NCBI RefSeq assembly: GCF_000381065.1
Contig: NZ_KB905851.1
Coordinates: forward strand, 1 to 64,000
DNA length: 64,000 nt
Source: Propionispira raffinosivorans DSM 20765
GTDB lineage: Bacteria; Bacillota; Negativicutes; Selenomonadales; Selenomonadaceae
Direction: 5' to 3'
Part shown: one piece after another, positions 25,355-33,705 of the stretch
How positions within the stretch are numbered: the first letter of the stretch is position 1
How the letters are laid out: each line of letters begins with the position of its first letter
Made by a program: the position numbers and the translations under genes
The notes under the pieces: generated by a model
The model's database searches: none
The model's input: the letters and a program-made list of their open reading frames with translations, nothing else
What the model was told of the DNA's origin: nothing

Positions 25355-27760
25355 TTATAAATTTTGTTCCGTTCGGTCAATAATATCATCTTGTGTTTGT
25401 TTCGAAAGAATATTGAAAAAAGCACTATATCCGGCAACTCGAACAATGAGGTCGCGGTGTTTGTCTGGATTTTTTTGTGCTTCGACCAGTGTGGCACGTG
25501 AGACAACATTGTATTGAACGTGAAACCCTTGAAGTCGATTGAAAAAAGTACGCAGCAGTGCAATCAATTTGACTTGATTTTCTTCTTTATCCAGAATTTG
25601 CGGAGTTGTCTTTTGATTTAATAAGACACCACCGGTAATTTTTGTTGTAGGTAGTTTCGCAACGCTTTTAAATACAGCGGTAGGACCGTTTTTGTCCATG
25701 CCATGTGATGGTGAACAACCTTCGGCTAATGGGCTTGAGGCATTGCGCCCATCTGGTGTTGCCATGGTACAAGCACCTTGTGGAACGTTGGCAGAAATTG
25801 AAGATGTACCGGCATAATATGTGCCGCCTATAGGACCACGTCCGTGGCGTGTATTATGATAGTGAGACAGCTCATCAATATATATATCATAAGCTTGGCG
25901 AATGAGTAAATCGACATAGTCTTCGTCGTTACCATATTTGGGTGGAATATTGATCAGCTGCTGTTGGATTTTTTGGTTTTTTGTTCCTGTAAAATCATGA
26001 ATTAAGGCATCCCACAGCTCAGCGGGGGTAAATAATTTATCTTCAAATACACATTTTCTTATGGCAGCTAAGGAGTCCCCAAGGTTGGCGATTCCAACTT
26101 GCAGATCACTGATGAAATCATAAATAGCACCACCTTCTTTGATGGTTAGACCGCGTTCAATGCAGTCATCAGTAAGAGCGGAACAAAGAATATCAGCGGT
26201 ATCTTCCTCAAGAACCATATCGCAGCAGGTGTCGATGATAACACAGTGACGGGTGAACTGCCGGATTATTTTATCCCAGGCAGCCATGACTTCATCAAAG
26301 GATACCATATGGGAAAAGTGTCCGTTCCCTTCACAAAGTTTGCAGCCGGAGTCGGTATCGACGCCATTATTTAGAGCAATCATAAGTGATTTCGGAAAGT
26401 TCAAAAAGCTCATACCAGTACAGCGATAACCCCATTTTCCCGGAACGGCCACTTCCACGCAGCCGATGGCACTGTAATTATAAGCATCTTTTTCAAGGAC
26501 ACCTTTTTCGATAAAAGACGGGATAATGACTTCATCATTGTTAAAAGCTGGCATGCCAGTGCCGAGACGAACTACTTCGATACATTCTTTCATAAAAGCA
26601 TCATCCAGTCCTTTGTGATAGCGAACGGTCAGATTGGGCTGTGGCAGCTTTGTTTGCGCAACACTGCGTAAAATAAGATAAGACAGGGGATTGACAGCAT
26701 CTTTTTTTTCAGTTGTTTGCCCGCCTATTGTGACATTTTGATATAGTGGACTACCGGCACTGAATTTTGTATGGGACCAGCTGCGAATTTTATTTATAGT
26801 GAAGGTTTTTAGCCAAAGATTGGTGAGCAGCTCGCAAGCACTTTTGTCGGTAATGCTGCCCAATTCAAGATCTTTTTTATAATATGGGTAAAGAAATTGA
26901 TCCAGCCGTCCATAAGAAAGTGAGTGTCCGTTGGATTCGATTTGGAGAACAAGATGAACCAGCCATATGGATTGAACTGCCTCATGAAATGTCTCAGCCG
27001 GAGCATAAGGGACTTTTTTCAAAATACGGCTCATTTGGGTCAGTTCTGCTTGCCGCTGCGGATTTTTTTCTGCTTTTGCCAGTGTTTGAGCTAAAATGGC
27101 ATAACGTTCGGCGAAGGCTTGGACAGCTTCAATTGTGATAAGAATTGCACGATAAAAATAAGATTTTTTAAGATTCTGATAATTTGTGAGGTCGAGCGCG
27201 GCTAATTTTTCTGCAGATCGTTGTTTGACATCACGGAGACCTTTCTGCAATAATCGTTCATAATTCACTGCGATATGAGCATCACCAGAGGTGATGTTGC
27301 CTTCGGCTTTAATAATACCAAGATCATAAAAAAGTTTACTATCTGCTGGCATGGCGGCAAGTCCGCGATCTTTTAATGTATTGTTATGCCAAAATGGAGC
27401 AATTTTTCGTAATTTATTTTTTGTTTCTTCCGTGATAAAAAATACGTCTCCATCGCGCTTTTCAAAGTCATCGAGTTCATCGATGACCCAGTCCATTGCA
27501 TATTCGGGGAAAATTGGTGCGGAGCGATTGGAACTAGCCTGGTTGCCAGCGAGTATGGATTCAGGTTCAATAAATATCGTCATATGCTTAAGGCTGTTTT
27601 GCAGCATGTAGGCACGGCGCAAGGTTAGTGGATCCTGAAAATGCTCTTGATAAGATTGTGTCGTTAACAAAGCTCTTTCGGCACAAACTTGCGGTTTAGC
27701 AGTAATGAGTTTTTCTCGAAAAACTTGCATCCTGTTTGTCAGTTGACCAAAATGATTCAT
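25355..27760 (-). CDS. Glycyl-radical enzyme, PflD/YbiW-like
   Basis: This is an oxygen-sensitive radical enzyme. The glycyl-radical loop is at the C terminus (VRVAGYSAFFNIL) and the catalytic thiyl site is in SAIGCVEVAVPGKWGYRC. A Glu two residues after the cysteine (GCVE) is the mark of the dehydratase/lyase branch and not of pyruvate formate-lyase itself. The GKWGYRCTGMSFLNFPK stretch resembles the PflD/YbiW group. A recent report, as I recall it, assigns YbiW to 1,5-anhydroglucitol-6-phosphate cleavage, which would be one candidate reaction. The start at 27760 follows GGAGG. The gene lies 27 bases after its DeoR regulator, and the activase is divergent. Confidence 0.9.
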   Translation of the reverse strand: MNHFGQLTNRMQVFREKLITAKPQVCAERALLTTQSYQEHFQDPLTLRRAYMLQNSLKHMTIFIEPESILAGNQASSNRSAPIFPEYAMDWVIDELDDFEKRDGDVFFITEETKNKLRKIAPFWHNNTLKDRGLAAMPADSKLFYDLGIIKAEGNITSGDAHIAVNYERLLQKGLRDVKQRSAEKLAALDLTNYQNLKKSYFYRAILITIEAVQAFAERYAILAQTLAKAEKNPQRQAELTQMSRILKKVPYAPAETFHEAVQSIWLVHLVLQIESNGHSLSYGRLDQFLYPYYKKDLELGSITDKSACELLTNLWLKTFTINKIRSWSHTKFSAGSPLYQNVTIGGQTTEKKDAVNPLSYLILRSVAQTKLPQPNLTVRYHKGLDDAFMKECIEVVRLGTGMPAFNNDEVIIPSFIEKGVLEKDAYNYSAIGCVEVAVPGKWGYRCTGMSFLNFPKSLMIALNNGVDTDSGCKLCEGNGHFSHMVSFDEVMAAWDKIIRQFTRHCVIIDTCCDMVLEEDTADILCSALTDDCIERGLTIKEGGAIYDFISDLQVGIANLGDSLAAIRKCVFEDKLFTPAELWDALIHDFTGTKNQKIQQQLINIPPKYGNDEDYVDLLIRQAYDIYIDELSHYHNTRHGRGPIGGTYYAGTSSISANVPQGACTMATPDGRNASSPLAEGCSPSHGMDKNGPTAVFKSVAKLPTTKITGGVLLNQKTTPQILDKEENQVKLIALLRTFFNRLQGFHVQYNVVSRATLVEAQKNPDKHRDLIVRVAGYSAFFNILSKQTQDDIIDRTEQNL

Positions 27761-27787
27761 AATCAAATACCTCCACAATAGAAAATT

Positions 27788-28543
27788 TTATTCGAAAGGA
27801 ACCGTGTAGATTATTGTATTTAGTTTTTGTAAAAATTGTTTTTTTTCTTCAGGAATATGGTCATCCGTGAAAATAGCAGCGATTTCTTCGGACTTGAATT
27901 GTGTAACGACACCTTGTTGGGAGAATTTTATAGATTCTGTTAAAATGATAATTTTATTGGCTCTTTCTGCCATCGCGCGAATCGCCTCGGTTCGTAGAAG
28001 ATTATTGCCAGTAAAACCATGCTTTTCCGTAAATCCATCGGTACCAATAAAAACTTTATCAACAAAAAAATCTTGAACACATTTTTTGAGCATCGGTCCA
28101 ACCATAACCTGTGATTCATTTTGATAATCACCACCAAGCAAGACAATTCGCGCTGCTGGTGATTTGCGGATGAAGGCAGCTATGAAGGCTGAGTTGGTAA
28201 TGATGGTGATGCCACGTCGTTTGGTGGCAAGCTCTTCCGCAAGCAGCGCACAGCAAGAACCGGATTCAATCATAACGGTTTCTCCGTTTTTGACACTGGC
28301 AGCAGCTTTTTGAGCTATGCGCCGTTTGTTGTCATAATTAAAAGACAGGTGGTGTCCGATGTCATCACTGGCAATCATTACGGCAAATCCATGTTCTCGC
28401 CGTAACAAGCCTCTCTTTTCCAAAATATCCAAATCTTTGCGAATTGTGACTTCTGAAACTTGAAGCTTTTGTGCCAGCAGCGCTACACTGATGCGATTTT
28501 CATTATTTACAAAATCCAATAATTGGGTGTGCCGAGTATGCAT
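27788..28543 (-). CDS. DeoR-family transcriptional regulator
   Basis: This 251-residue regulator has an N-terminal helix-turn-helix (ISVALLAQKLQVSEVTIRKDLDILEKRGLLRREHG) and a DeoR sensor domain (MIESGSCCALLAEEL, TIITNSAFIAAFI, LLGGDYQ, VFIGTDGFTEKHGFT). Family members usually respond to phosphorylated sugars. That fits a glycyl-radical enzyme acting on a sugar phosphate or polyol. It is the first gene of the operon with the enzyme, and the palindromic sites just upstream (28603-28692) are its likely operators. Confidence 0.93.
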   Translation of the reverse strand: MHTRHTQLLDFVNNENRISVALLAQKLQVSEVTIRKDLDILEKRGLLRREHGFAVMIASDDIGHHLSFNYDNKRRIAQKAAASVKNGETVMIESGSCCALLAEELATKRRGITIITNSAFIAAFIRKSPAARIVLLGGDYQNESQVMVGPMLKKCVQDFFVDKVFIGTDGFTEKHGFTGNNLLRTEAIRAMAERANKIIILTESIKFSQQGVVTQFKSEEIAAIFTDDHIPEEKKQFLQKLNTIIYTVPFE

Positions 28544-28602
28544 GTTTTTTTCATTCCTTTATTAAAAATTAAGTCTTTATTCTAAATTAGCTAAAATATA
28601 TA

Positions 28603-28692
28603 GTTTCAAATGAAACAATAATTGTTTCATTTGATTTTAATTATACTATAGAAAATCCATAAGTCAATTCGATATGTGCTTCATTTGAAACT
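28603..28692. promoter_or_regulatory. Three operator-like GTTTCA-WW-TGAAAC repeats
   Basis: Site 1 (28603-28616) is a perfect GTTTCA/TGAAAC palindrome. Site 2 (28624-28637, GTTTCATTTGATTT) and site 3 (28679-28692, CTTCATTTGAAAC core) are variants. Sites 1 and 2 overlap a perfect 29-bp palindrome at 28606-28634 (14+1+14, centre A at 28620). They sit between the divergent regulator and activase genes, where a DeoR protein could control both directions. Confidence 0.75.
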
Positions 28693-28771
28693 AATATTGG
28701 TTGCGTTTATTTTGTGATATGATATTATAAAAATATGGATATGCTGCATGAATGATATCAGGAGGGTTTTT

Positions 28772-29674
28772 ATGGAAAAAAATACAGCCTGCATTTTTAA
28801 TATACAAAAATTTAGTTTACAGGATGGACCCGGAATTCGAACGGTTGTGTTTTTTAAAGGTTGTCCGCTGCGGTGTGGGTGGTGTTCCAATCCTGAATCA
28901 CAATATAGTAAACAGGAAATTATGTTTGATGATACAAAATGTGTTAGCTGTTTAGCCTGTGCTGCTGAATGTCCCACTGGAGCTATTACTGTTCAGAACA
29001 ATAAGCCGGTTTTTCATCATGATGTTTGCCAGGTTTGCCTGGGCTGCATTGAGATTTGTCCAGCTGGAGCTTTGAGCATGCAGGGGCAAAACATGAGCTT
29101 GCAAAAAGTTAAACTGGAAGTTATGAAAGATTTGCCTTTTTATGAAGAATCAGGTGGTGGGGTAACGCTTTCGGGCGGCGAGGTTTTGCAACAGGCAAAA
29201 TTTGCTACAGTGCTATTAAAAGAACTCAAGCAAGCGGGGATTCATACAGCCTGTGAGACAAGTGGTTATGCTGAGAAACATGTTTTTAGCGATTTTATTG
29301 AAACAGTGGATTTACTTTTGTTTGATCTCAAACACTATGATCGTGTAAAACATTTACAGGCAACGCATGTCGATCCGGATCAGATTTGGTCTAATTTGCA
29401 GATTGCGATTGCAGCGGAAAAGGAAATTTTGCTGCGGATACCAGTCATTCCTGGTATCAATGATGCAATTGCCGATGCACAAGGTTTTTGTGATTTAATA
29501 AAAACATTTGGTTTGAAAAAAGTGCAATTGCTGCCGTTTCATCAATTTGGACAAAATAAATATTCTTTGTTGCAGCGAATGTATACGTTTGAACATAAGC
29601 ACGGGCTGTACGAAGACGATCTTTTACCATATTGTGATGTATTTTTAAAAAATGGACTTTCTTGTACGTTTTAA
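28772..29674 (+). CDS. Glycyl-radical enzyme activase (radical SAM)
   Basis: This enzyme installs the glycyl radical on its partner enzyme using S-adenosylmethionine. FSLQDGPGIRTVVFFKGCPLRCGWCSNPE contains the CxxxCxxC radical SAM site. It is followed by two inserted ferredoxin motifs (CVSCLACAAECP and CQVCLGCIEICP), typical of activases for the non-PFL glycyl-radical enzymes such as PflC/YbiY and CutD. Later blocks are GGGVTLSGGEVLQQ, CETSGY and LLRIPVIPGIND. AGGAGGG sets the start at 28772, and the in-frame ATG at 28748 lacks this. It is divergent from the regulator and enzyme genes. Confidence 0.95.
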   Translation: MEKNTACIFNIQKFSLQDGPGIRTVVFFKGCPLRCGWCSNPESQYSKQEIMFDDTKCVSCLACAAECPTGAITVQNNKPVFHHDVCQVCLGCIEICPAGALSMQGQNMSLQKVKLEVMKDLPFYEESGGGVTLSGGEVLQQAKFATVLLKELKQAGIHTACETSGYAEKHVFSDFIETVDLLLFDLKHYDRVKHLQATHVDPDQIWSNLQIAIAAEKEILLRIPVIPGINDAIADAQGFCDLIKTFGLKKVQLLPFHQFGQNKYSLLQRMYTFEHKHGLYEDDLLPYCDVFLKNGLSCTF

Positions 29675-29676
29675 AC

Positions 29677-29713
29677 AAAAAAGATCCCGATTCAATACGA
29701 ACCGGGATTTTTT
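29677..29713. terminator. Bidirectional terminator
   Basis: AAAAAAGATCCCG pairs with CGGGATTTTTT and is shared by the activase and the convergent flavin reductase gene. Confidence 0.88.
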
Positions 29714-29724
29714 GCTAGCGATAT

Positions 29725-30258
29725 TTATTTTTCAACGTAAGCACTTACGATTTCACCGTAATAGAGTACATGCCAGTCCTGATCGCCATACCATTTATCA
29801 CAAAGTTCTTGACTGAATTTATCGGCACTAAGTGTTTGTTGATAACGTACTTTGCACTCGATATGCAGACCAGCTCCTTTGATTACAGGTGGTGTTACTT
29901 TTTGTCCAGCCAAAATTTCAAGATTGGCTTCTTGGAATTTATCGAGGCTGCGACCGGATTTTGAACCGCAGACACCGAGGGCTTTTTTAAAATCATCGTG
30001 GATTGGGATGCTGACGGTAAATTCAGGGTTTTTCTCGATCAGCTCATAACTATAACGGGATTTTCGAATCATGACCGTGAGGACCGGTTTACCCCACATA
30101 AAACCAATGCTACCCCAGCCAATTGTCATTGTATTATTTTTTCCATCGGCACAGGTACTTAAAAAGACTCCACCGTGGCTTTCTTTTTCGATAAATAAAT
30201 CGGCATAATCGGCATATGGTATTTCTGTAATTGCCATAAACTTAAACAACTCCTTCAT
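29725..30258 (-). CDS. Flavin reductase-like FMN-binding protein
   Basis: This small flavin-binding split-barrel protein (177 residues) belongs to the flavin reductase-like family: GGVFLSTCADGKNNTMTIGWGSIGFMWGKPVLTVMIRKSRYSYELIEKNPEFTVSIP is the FMN-binding core. Relatives are flavoredoxins and NADH:flavin oxidoreductases. The physiological partner is unknown. Two starts are possible: ATG at 30258, or ATG at 30237 with AAGGAG 12 bases ahead. It is monocistronic and lies between two terminators. Confidence 0.88.
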   Translation of the reverse strand: MKELFKFMAITEIPYADYADLFIEKESHGGVFLSTCADGKNNTMTIGWGSIGFMWGKPVLTVMIRKSRYSYELIEKNPEFTVSIPIHDDFKKALGVCGSKSGRSLDKFQEANLEILAGQKVTPPVIKGAGLHIECKVRYQQTLSADKFSQELCDKWYGDQDWHVLYYGEIVSAYVEK

Positions 30259-30319
30259 AGAACTAAATAAGATCTTTCACTTAAGTATACCTTATTTTGT
30301 GTTGTCTGGAAAATGATAT

Positions 30320-30353
30320 GTAAAAAAGCCGAGCATAAACTCGGCTTTTTTAC
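30320..30353 (-). terminator. serC terminator
   Basis: AAAAAAGCCGAG pairs with CTCGGCTTTTTT around CATAAA. It lies six bases after the serC stop on the minus strand. Confidence 0.93.
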
Positions 30354-30358
30354 ATATA

Positions 30359-31447
30359 TTAAGCATTGTTTTTTTTGAATTTTTCCATGAAATCGGCTAG
30401 GGCTTCGCAGCCGGCCAATGGCATAGCGTTATAAAGAGAGGTGCGTAATCCGCCGACAGATCGATGCCCTTTAACGCCGCTCAAGTTATGTTCAAGGGCT
30501 TCTTTGACGAATTTCGCTTCAAGATCTTCGGTTGGCAGACGAAAGGTGACATTCATATAAGAACGACTGTCTGGCTCGGCATGACCGCGGTAGAATCCAG
30601 TGCTGGCATCTATGATGTCATAAATAAGTTTCGCTTTATGGATATTGCGCTTTTCCATGGCTGCTAAGCCGCCTTGTCTTTTGATCCAGGCTGCAACTTT
30701 ACCAACCATATAGATTCCGAAAGCAGGTGGGGTATTGTAAAGTGAATTGTTTTTTGCATACGTATCATAGCGCAGCATTGTTGGTACCGATTTTGGACTA
30801 TTTTCGATGAAAGATTTCTTAGCAACAACCAAACAGACACCAGCTGGCCCCAGGTTTTTTTGGACTCCGGCATAGATTAAATCAAATTTAGAAAAATCTA
30901 ATGGACGAGACAGCATATCAGATGACATATCGGCAACGAGCGGGATACCGTTGGTTTCAGGTATATAGTTGTATTCCGTGCCAAAGATGGTATTGTTATA
31001 ACAAACATGAAGATACGCTGCATCCTTGCTTAACTTGATTTCGTTTTGTTTCGGAATATATTTAAAGTTCGAGTCTTTGCTGGACGCGGCAATGTGAGCA
31101 TCGCCAAGCAAAGCTGCCTCTTGGTAGGCTTTTGTAGCAAAACTGCCTGAGAGTATGTAATTGCCAATTTTACCATCGCGAGCGAAATTTTGTGGAACCA
31201 TTGTAAACTGCATACTGGCACCACCTTGTATGAAGAGAACTTCATAGTCATCACCAAGCCCCATAAGTTCTTTGATGTCGAATTTTGCTTGATTGTGAAC
31301 GGCTTCGTATGGTTTCGAACGGTGGCTGATTTCCATGACTGACATACCACTACTTTTGAAATTGAGCATTTCACTTTGTGCTTCTTTCAAAACTTCCAAA
31401 GGGAGTACGGCTGGACCTGGGTTAAAGTTATAAATACGATTTTCCAA
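30359..31447 (-). CDS. serC: Phosphoserine aminotransferase
   Basis: This class V PLP aminotransferase converts 3-phosphohydroxypyruvate and glutamate to phosphoserine, the second step of serine synthesis. The N terminus is YNFNPGPAVLPLEVL, and the substrate-binding HRSKPYEAV and GGASMQF follow. The PLP lysine is in YAGVQKNLGPAG. The C terminus VGGLRTSLYNAMPL is conserved. The start is TTG (31447) with AGGAGG nine bases upstream. The length (362) is standard. It is divergent from serA, whose leader carries a T-box. Confidence 0.96.
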   Translation of the reverse strand: MENRIYNFNPGPAVLPLEVLKEAQSEMLNFKSSGMSVMEISHRSKPYEAVHNQAKFDIKELMGLGDDYEVLFIQGGASMQFTMVPQNFARDGKIGNYILSGSFATKAYQEAALLGDAHIAASSKDSNFKYIPKQNEIKLSKDAAYLHVCYNNTIFGTEYNYIPETNGIPLVADMSSDMLSRPLDFSKFDLIYAGVQKNLGPAGVCLVVAKKSFIENSPKSVPTMLRYDTYAKNNSLYNTPPAFGIYMVGKVAAWIKRQGGLAAMEKRNIHKAKLIYDIIDASTGFYRGHAEPDSRSYMNVTFRLPTEDLEAKFVKEALEHNLSGVKGHRSVGGLRTSLYNAMPLAGCEALADFMEKFKKNNA

Positions 31448-31590
31448 GATGATGACCTCCTAAATTTTGCGTGTTTATGTTTTGCAGTAGTCGATATCTG
31501 CGAGAATATTAAGTGATTGTGTTATATTCTAACGCTGATTTTCAGTAAACGTCAAGATAAAATTTTAAAATGTTTTTTTGTGAAATACAC

Positions 31591-31619
31591 TTGACGTTTG
31601 AAGGGAGATAAAATATAAT
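31591..31619 (+). promoter_or_regulatory. serA promoter
   Basis: TTGACG, a 17-bp spacer and a perfect TATAAT precede the T-box leader. Confidence 0.85.
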
Positions 31620-31625
31620 TGCATA

Positions 31626-31877
31626 TAAGCATATAGACAAATGTATAGAAAACGCGATGATGAGAAATCAAAGGTGATTGTTCTTTTAGAGAGTCGACGG
31701 ATGGTGCAAGTCGGTAGATAATCAATTTTGTTCCAGCTCGAAGCGGCTAATGATGAATTATGACGGGAACGCCCGATACAGCGAACTAGAGTTGGCGCGA
31801 TAAGCGCATAAACTTGGGTGGTACCGTGGAGATAAAAGCTTCGCCCCAAATATTGTATTGGGGTGAGGCTTTTTTTA
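31626..31877 (+). ncRNA. T-box leader, probably serine-specific
   Basis: The stem I distal elements (AGAGAGTCGACGGATGGTGCAAG, about 31690-31712) and the T-box GGGTGGTACCG (31816-31826) are clear. The terminator has 12-bp arms at 31838-31849 and 31859-31870 followed by seven T. On the 3' side of the specifier loop, TCC followed by A (in GTTCCAG) is the best specifier triplet and codes for serine, fitting the downstream serA. Uncharged tRNA-Ser would stabilise the antiterminator and raise serA expression. Confidence 0.92.
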
Positions 31878-31982
31878 TTTAAAAATGTTTTGCGTGTGAA
31901 TTTAAGTTAGGCTATATGCGTCGGGCAAAGATTATTTTAGGGTATATATTTTAAATGCAAAATAAAGGGAGCGAATGAATTG

Positions 31983-33566
31983 ATGAGAGTTTTAATTGCG
32001 GATGGAGTTTCACCTAAAGGCATTGATATTTTAGCAAAAGATTATGAAGTGGTGGTAAAAGACAAGTTGCCAGCAGAAGAATTACTGGAGATCATTCCAC
32101 AGTTTGATGGTTTGATTGTTCGCAGTGCTTCTAAAGTTACGCAAGCCGTTATTGCAGCAGCGACGAACCTTAAAGTTATTGGTCGGGCAGGGGTCGGCGT
32201 GGATAATATCGATATTCCAGCGGCTACGGCTCGTGGGATTATTGTTCTCAATGCTCCAGAGGGAAATACCATTGCGGCTACTGAACATACGATGGCTATG
32301 ATGCTTTCTATGGCGAGAAATATTCCTGTTGCCAATGAAACAATGCAAAAAGGTGAATGGAATCGTAAGAAATATGTAGGTGTAGAACTTAGAGGCAAGA
32401 CACTTGGCGTCATTGGGATGGGGCGTATCGGTAGTGGCGTTGCGAAACGCGCGTTGGCTTTTGATATGGATGTGATTGGTTATGATCCATATATCAATGA
32501 AGAGCGGGCGCAGGCTTTGGGGATTGAGATTGGCTCATTAGATGATGTTATTGCTAAATCAGATTTTATTACCGTACATATGCCATTAACGGCGCAAACC
32601 AAAGGTATGCTGAATAAAGATAATATGAAAAATATGAAAAAAGGTGTACGTTTAGTTAATTGTGCCCGTGGCGGGATTATTAATGAAGCCGATCTTGCTG
32701 CAGCGGTGAAAACGGGAATTGTAGCTGGTGCGGCCATTGATGTGTTTGAAAGCGAACCTGTTCCGGTTGATCATCCGTTGGTTGGTTTGCCTGGGGTTGT
32801 ACTTACGCCGCATCTTGGTGCATCAACCGTAGAAGCTCAAGTGGGTGTTTCGATTGATGTTGCTCGTGGTGTCGGGGCGGCACTGCGCGGTGAACCTGTT
32901 TCAACGGCTGTGAATATGGCACCAGTATCGGCGCAGGTTATGAAGGTGATCAAACCGTATTTCGATTTAGCAGAGCGTTTAGGCTGCACGGCTTGTTCAT
33001 TGGCAGAGGGGCCAATTGAAAAAATTGAAGTGGAATATAATGGTGAAATTACCGAAGTTGACACAAAAATGATTACAACGGCTGTTATTAAAGGTGTACT
33101 TAATCCAATCCTTGAATTTGCTGTGAATTATGTGAATGCACCGAGTATGGCTAAGCAGCGCAATATTAAAGTGAAAGAAATGAAAAATAAAGAGGCTGAG
33201 AATTTTGCAAATCTTATTACAGTCCGTGTAACAACAGCAGCTTCTAAAATAAGAGTACAAGGTACATTGTTTGGTGATGAAGGTCGTATTGTTATGATCA
33301 ATGACTATCGAGTTGATGTCGATCCACATGCAAGAATACTTATTTGTCCGCATATTAATCGCCCGGGAATTATTGGTAAAGTAGGGTCTGTTATGGGGGG
33401 CGCCGATATCAATATTTCAGGAATGCAGGTTGGTAAAACAGATGTTTCTGGTACGAATATTATGGTTGTTACGGTTGATAACGATATACCGCCGCATATC
33501 CTTAAGTCGGTCATTGGAATTGATGGAATTTTCGGAGCGAAACTTGTAAATTTCTATGTTGTATAA
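31983..33566 (+). CDS. serA: D-3-phosphoglycerate dehydrogenase
   Basis: The first enzyme of serine synthesis oxidises 3-phosphoglycerate with NAD. It is the long form (about 527 residues). The catalytic and nucleotide domain has GRAGVGVDNIDIPAAT, GVIGMGRIGSGVAKR, NCARGGIINE and TPHLGASTVEAQ with the active-site His. Then come an allosteric substrate-binding domain and a C-terminal ACT domain (NRPGIIGKVGSVMGGADINISGMQVGK), which suggests serine feedback. The ATG at 31983 is preferred, and a TTG one codon earlier is also possible. AAAGGGAG lies upstream. Confidence 0.96.
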   Translation: MRVLIADGVSPKGIDILAKDYEVVVKDKLPAEELLEIIPQFDGLIVRSASKVTQAVIAAATNLKVIGRAGVGVDNIDIPAATARGIIVLNAPEGNTIAATEHTMAMMLSMARNIPVANETMQKGEWNRKKYVGVELRGKTLGVIGMGRIGSGVAKRALAFDMDVIGYDPYINEERAQALGIEIGSLDDVIAKSDFITVHMPLTAQTKGMLNKDNMKNMKKGVRLVNCARGGIINEADLAAAVKTGIVAGAAIDVFESEPVPVDHPLVGLPGVVLTPHLGASTVEAQVGVSIDVARGVGAALRGEPVSTAVNMAPVSAQVMKVIKPYFDLAERLGCTACSLAEGPIEKIEVEYNGEITEVDTKMITTAVIKGVLNPILEFAVNYVNAPSMAKQRNIKVKEMKNKEAENFANLITVRVTTAASKIRVQGTLFGDEGRIVMINDYRVDVDPHARILICPHINRPGIIGKVGSVMGGADINISGMQVGKTDVSGTNIMVVTVDNDIPPHILKSVIGIDGIFGAKLVNFYVV

Positions 33567-33617
33567 ATAAAATGAAGTAAGTTTCTTCTATAATATAATA
33601 AATAAGAAATATATAAG

Positions 33618-33649
33618 CAAAAAAGGCATCCTTGATAGGAGCCTTTTTT
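33618..33649 (+). terminator. serA terminator
   Basis: AAAAAAGGC-AT-CC and GG-AG-CCTTTTTT arms surround a short loop. Confidence 0.85.
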
Positions 33650-33705
33650 GTGTTTTACGTGATAAAATAAATTTATAGAAATTTTTCTTAAGGAGTGACT
33701 GCTGC

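Noticed and set aside
32997-33353. 118-codon minus-strand frame inside serA
   Set aside because: It is antisense to the conserved ACT and ASB domains of SerA and has no Shine-Dalgarno.
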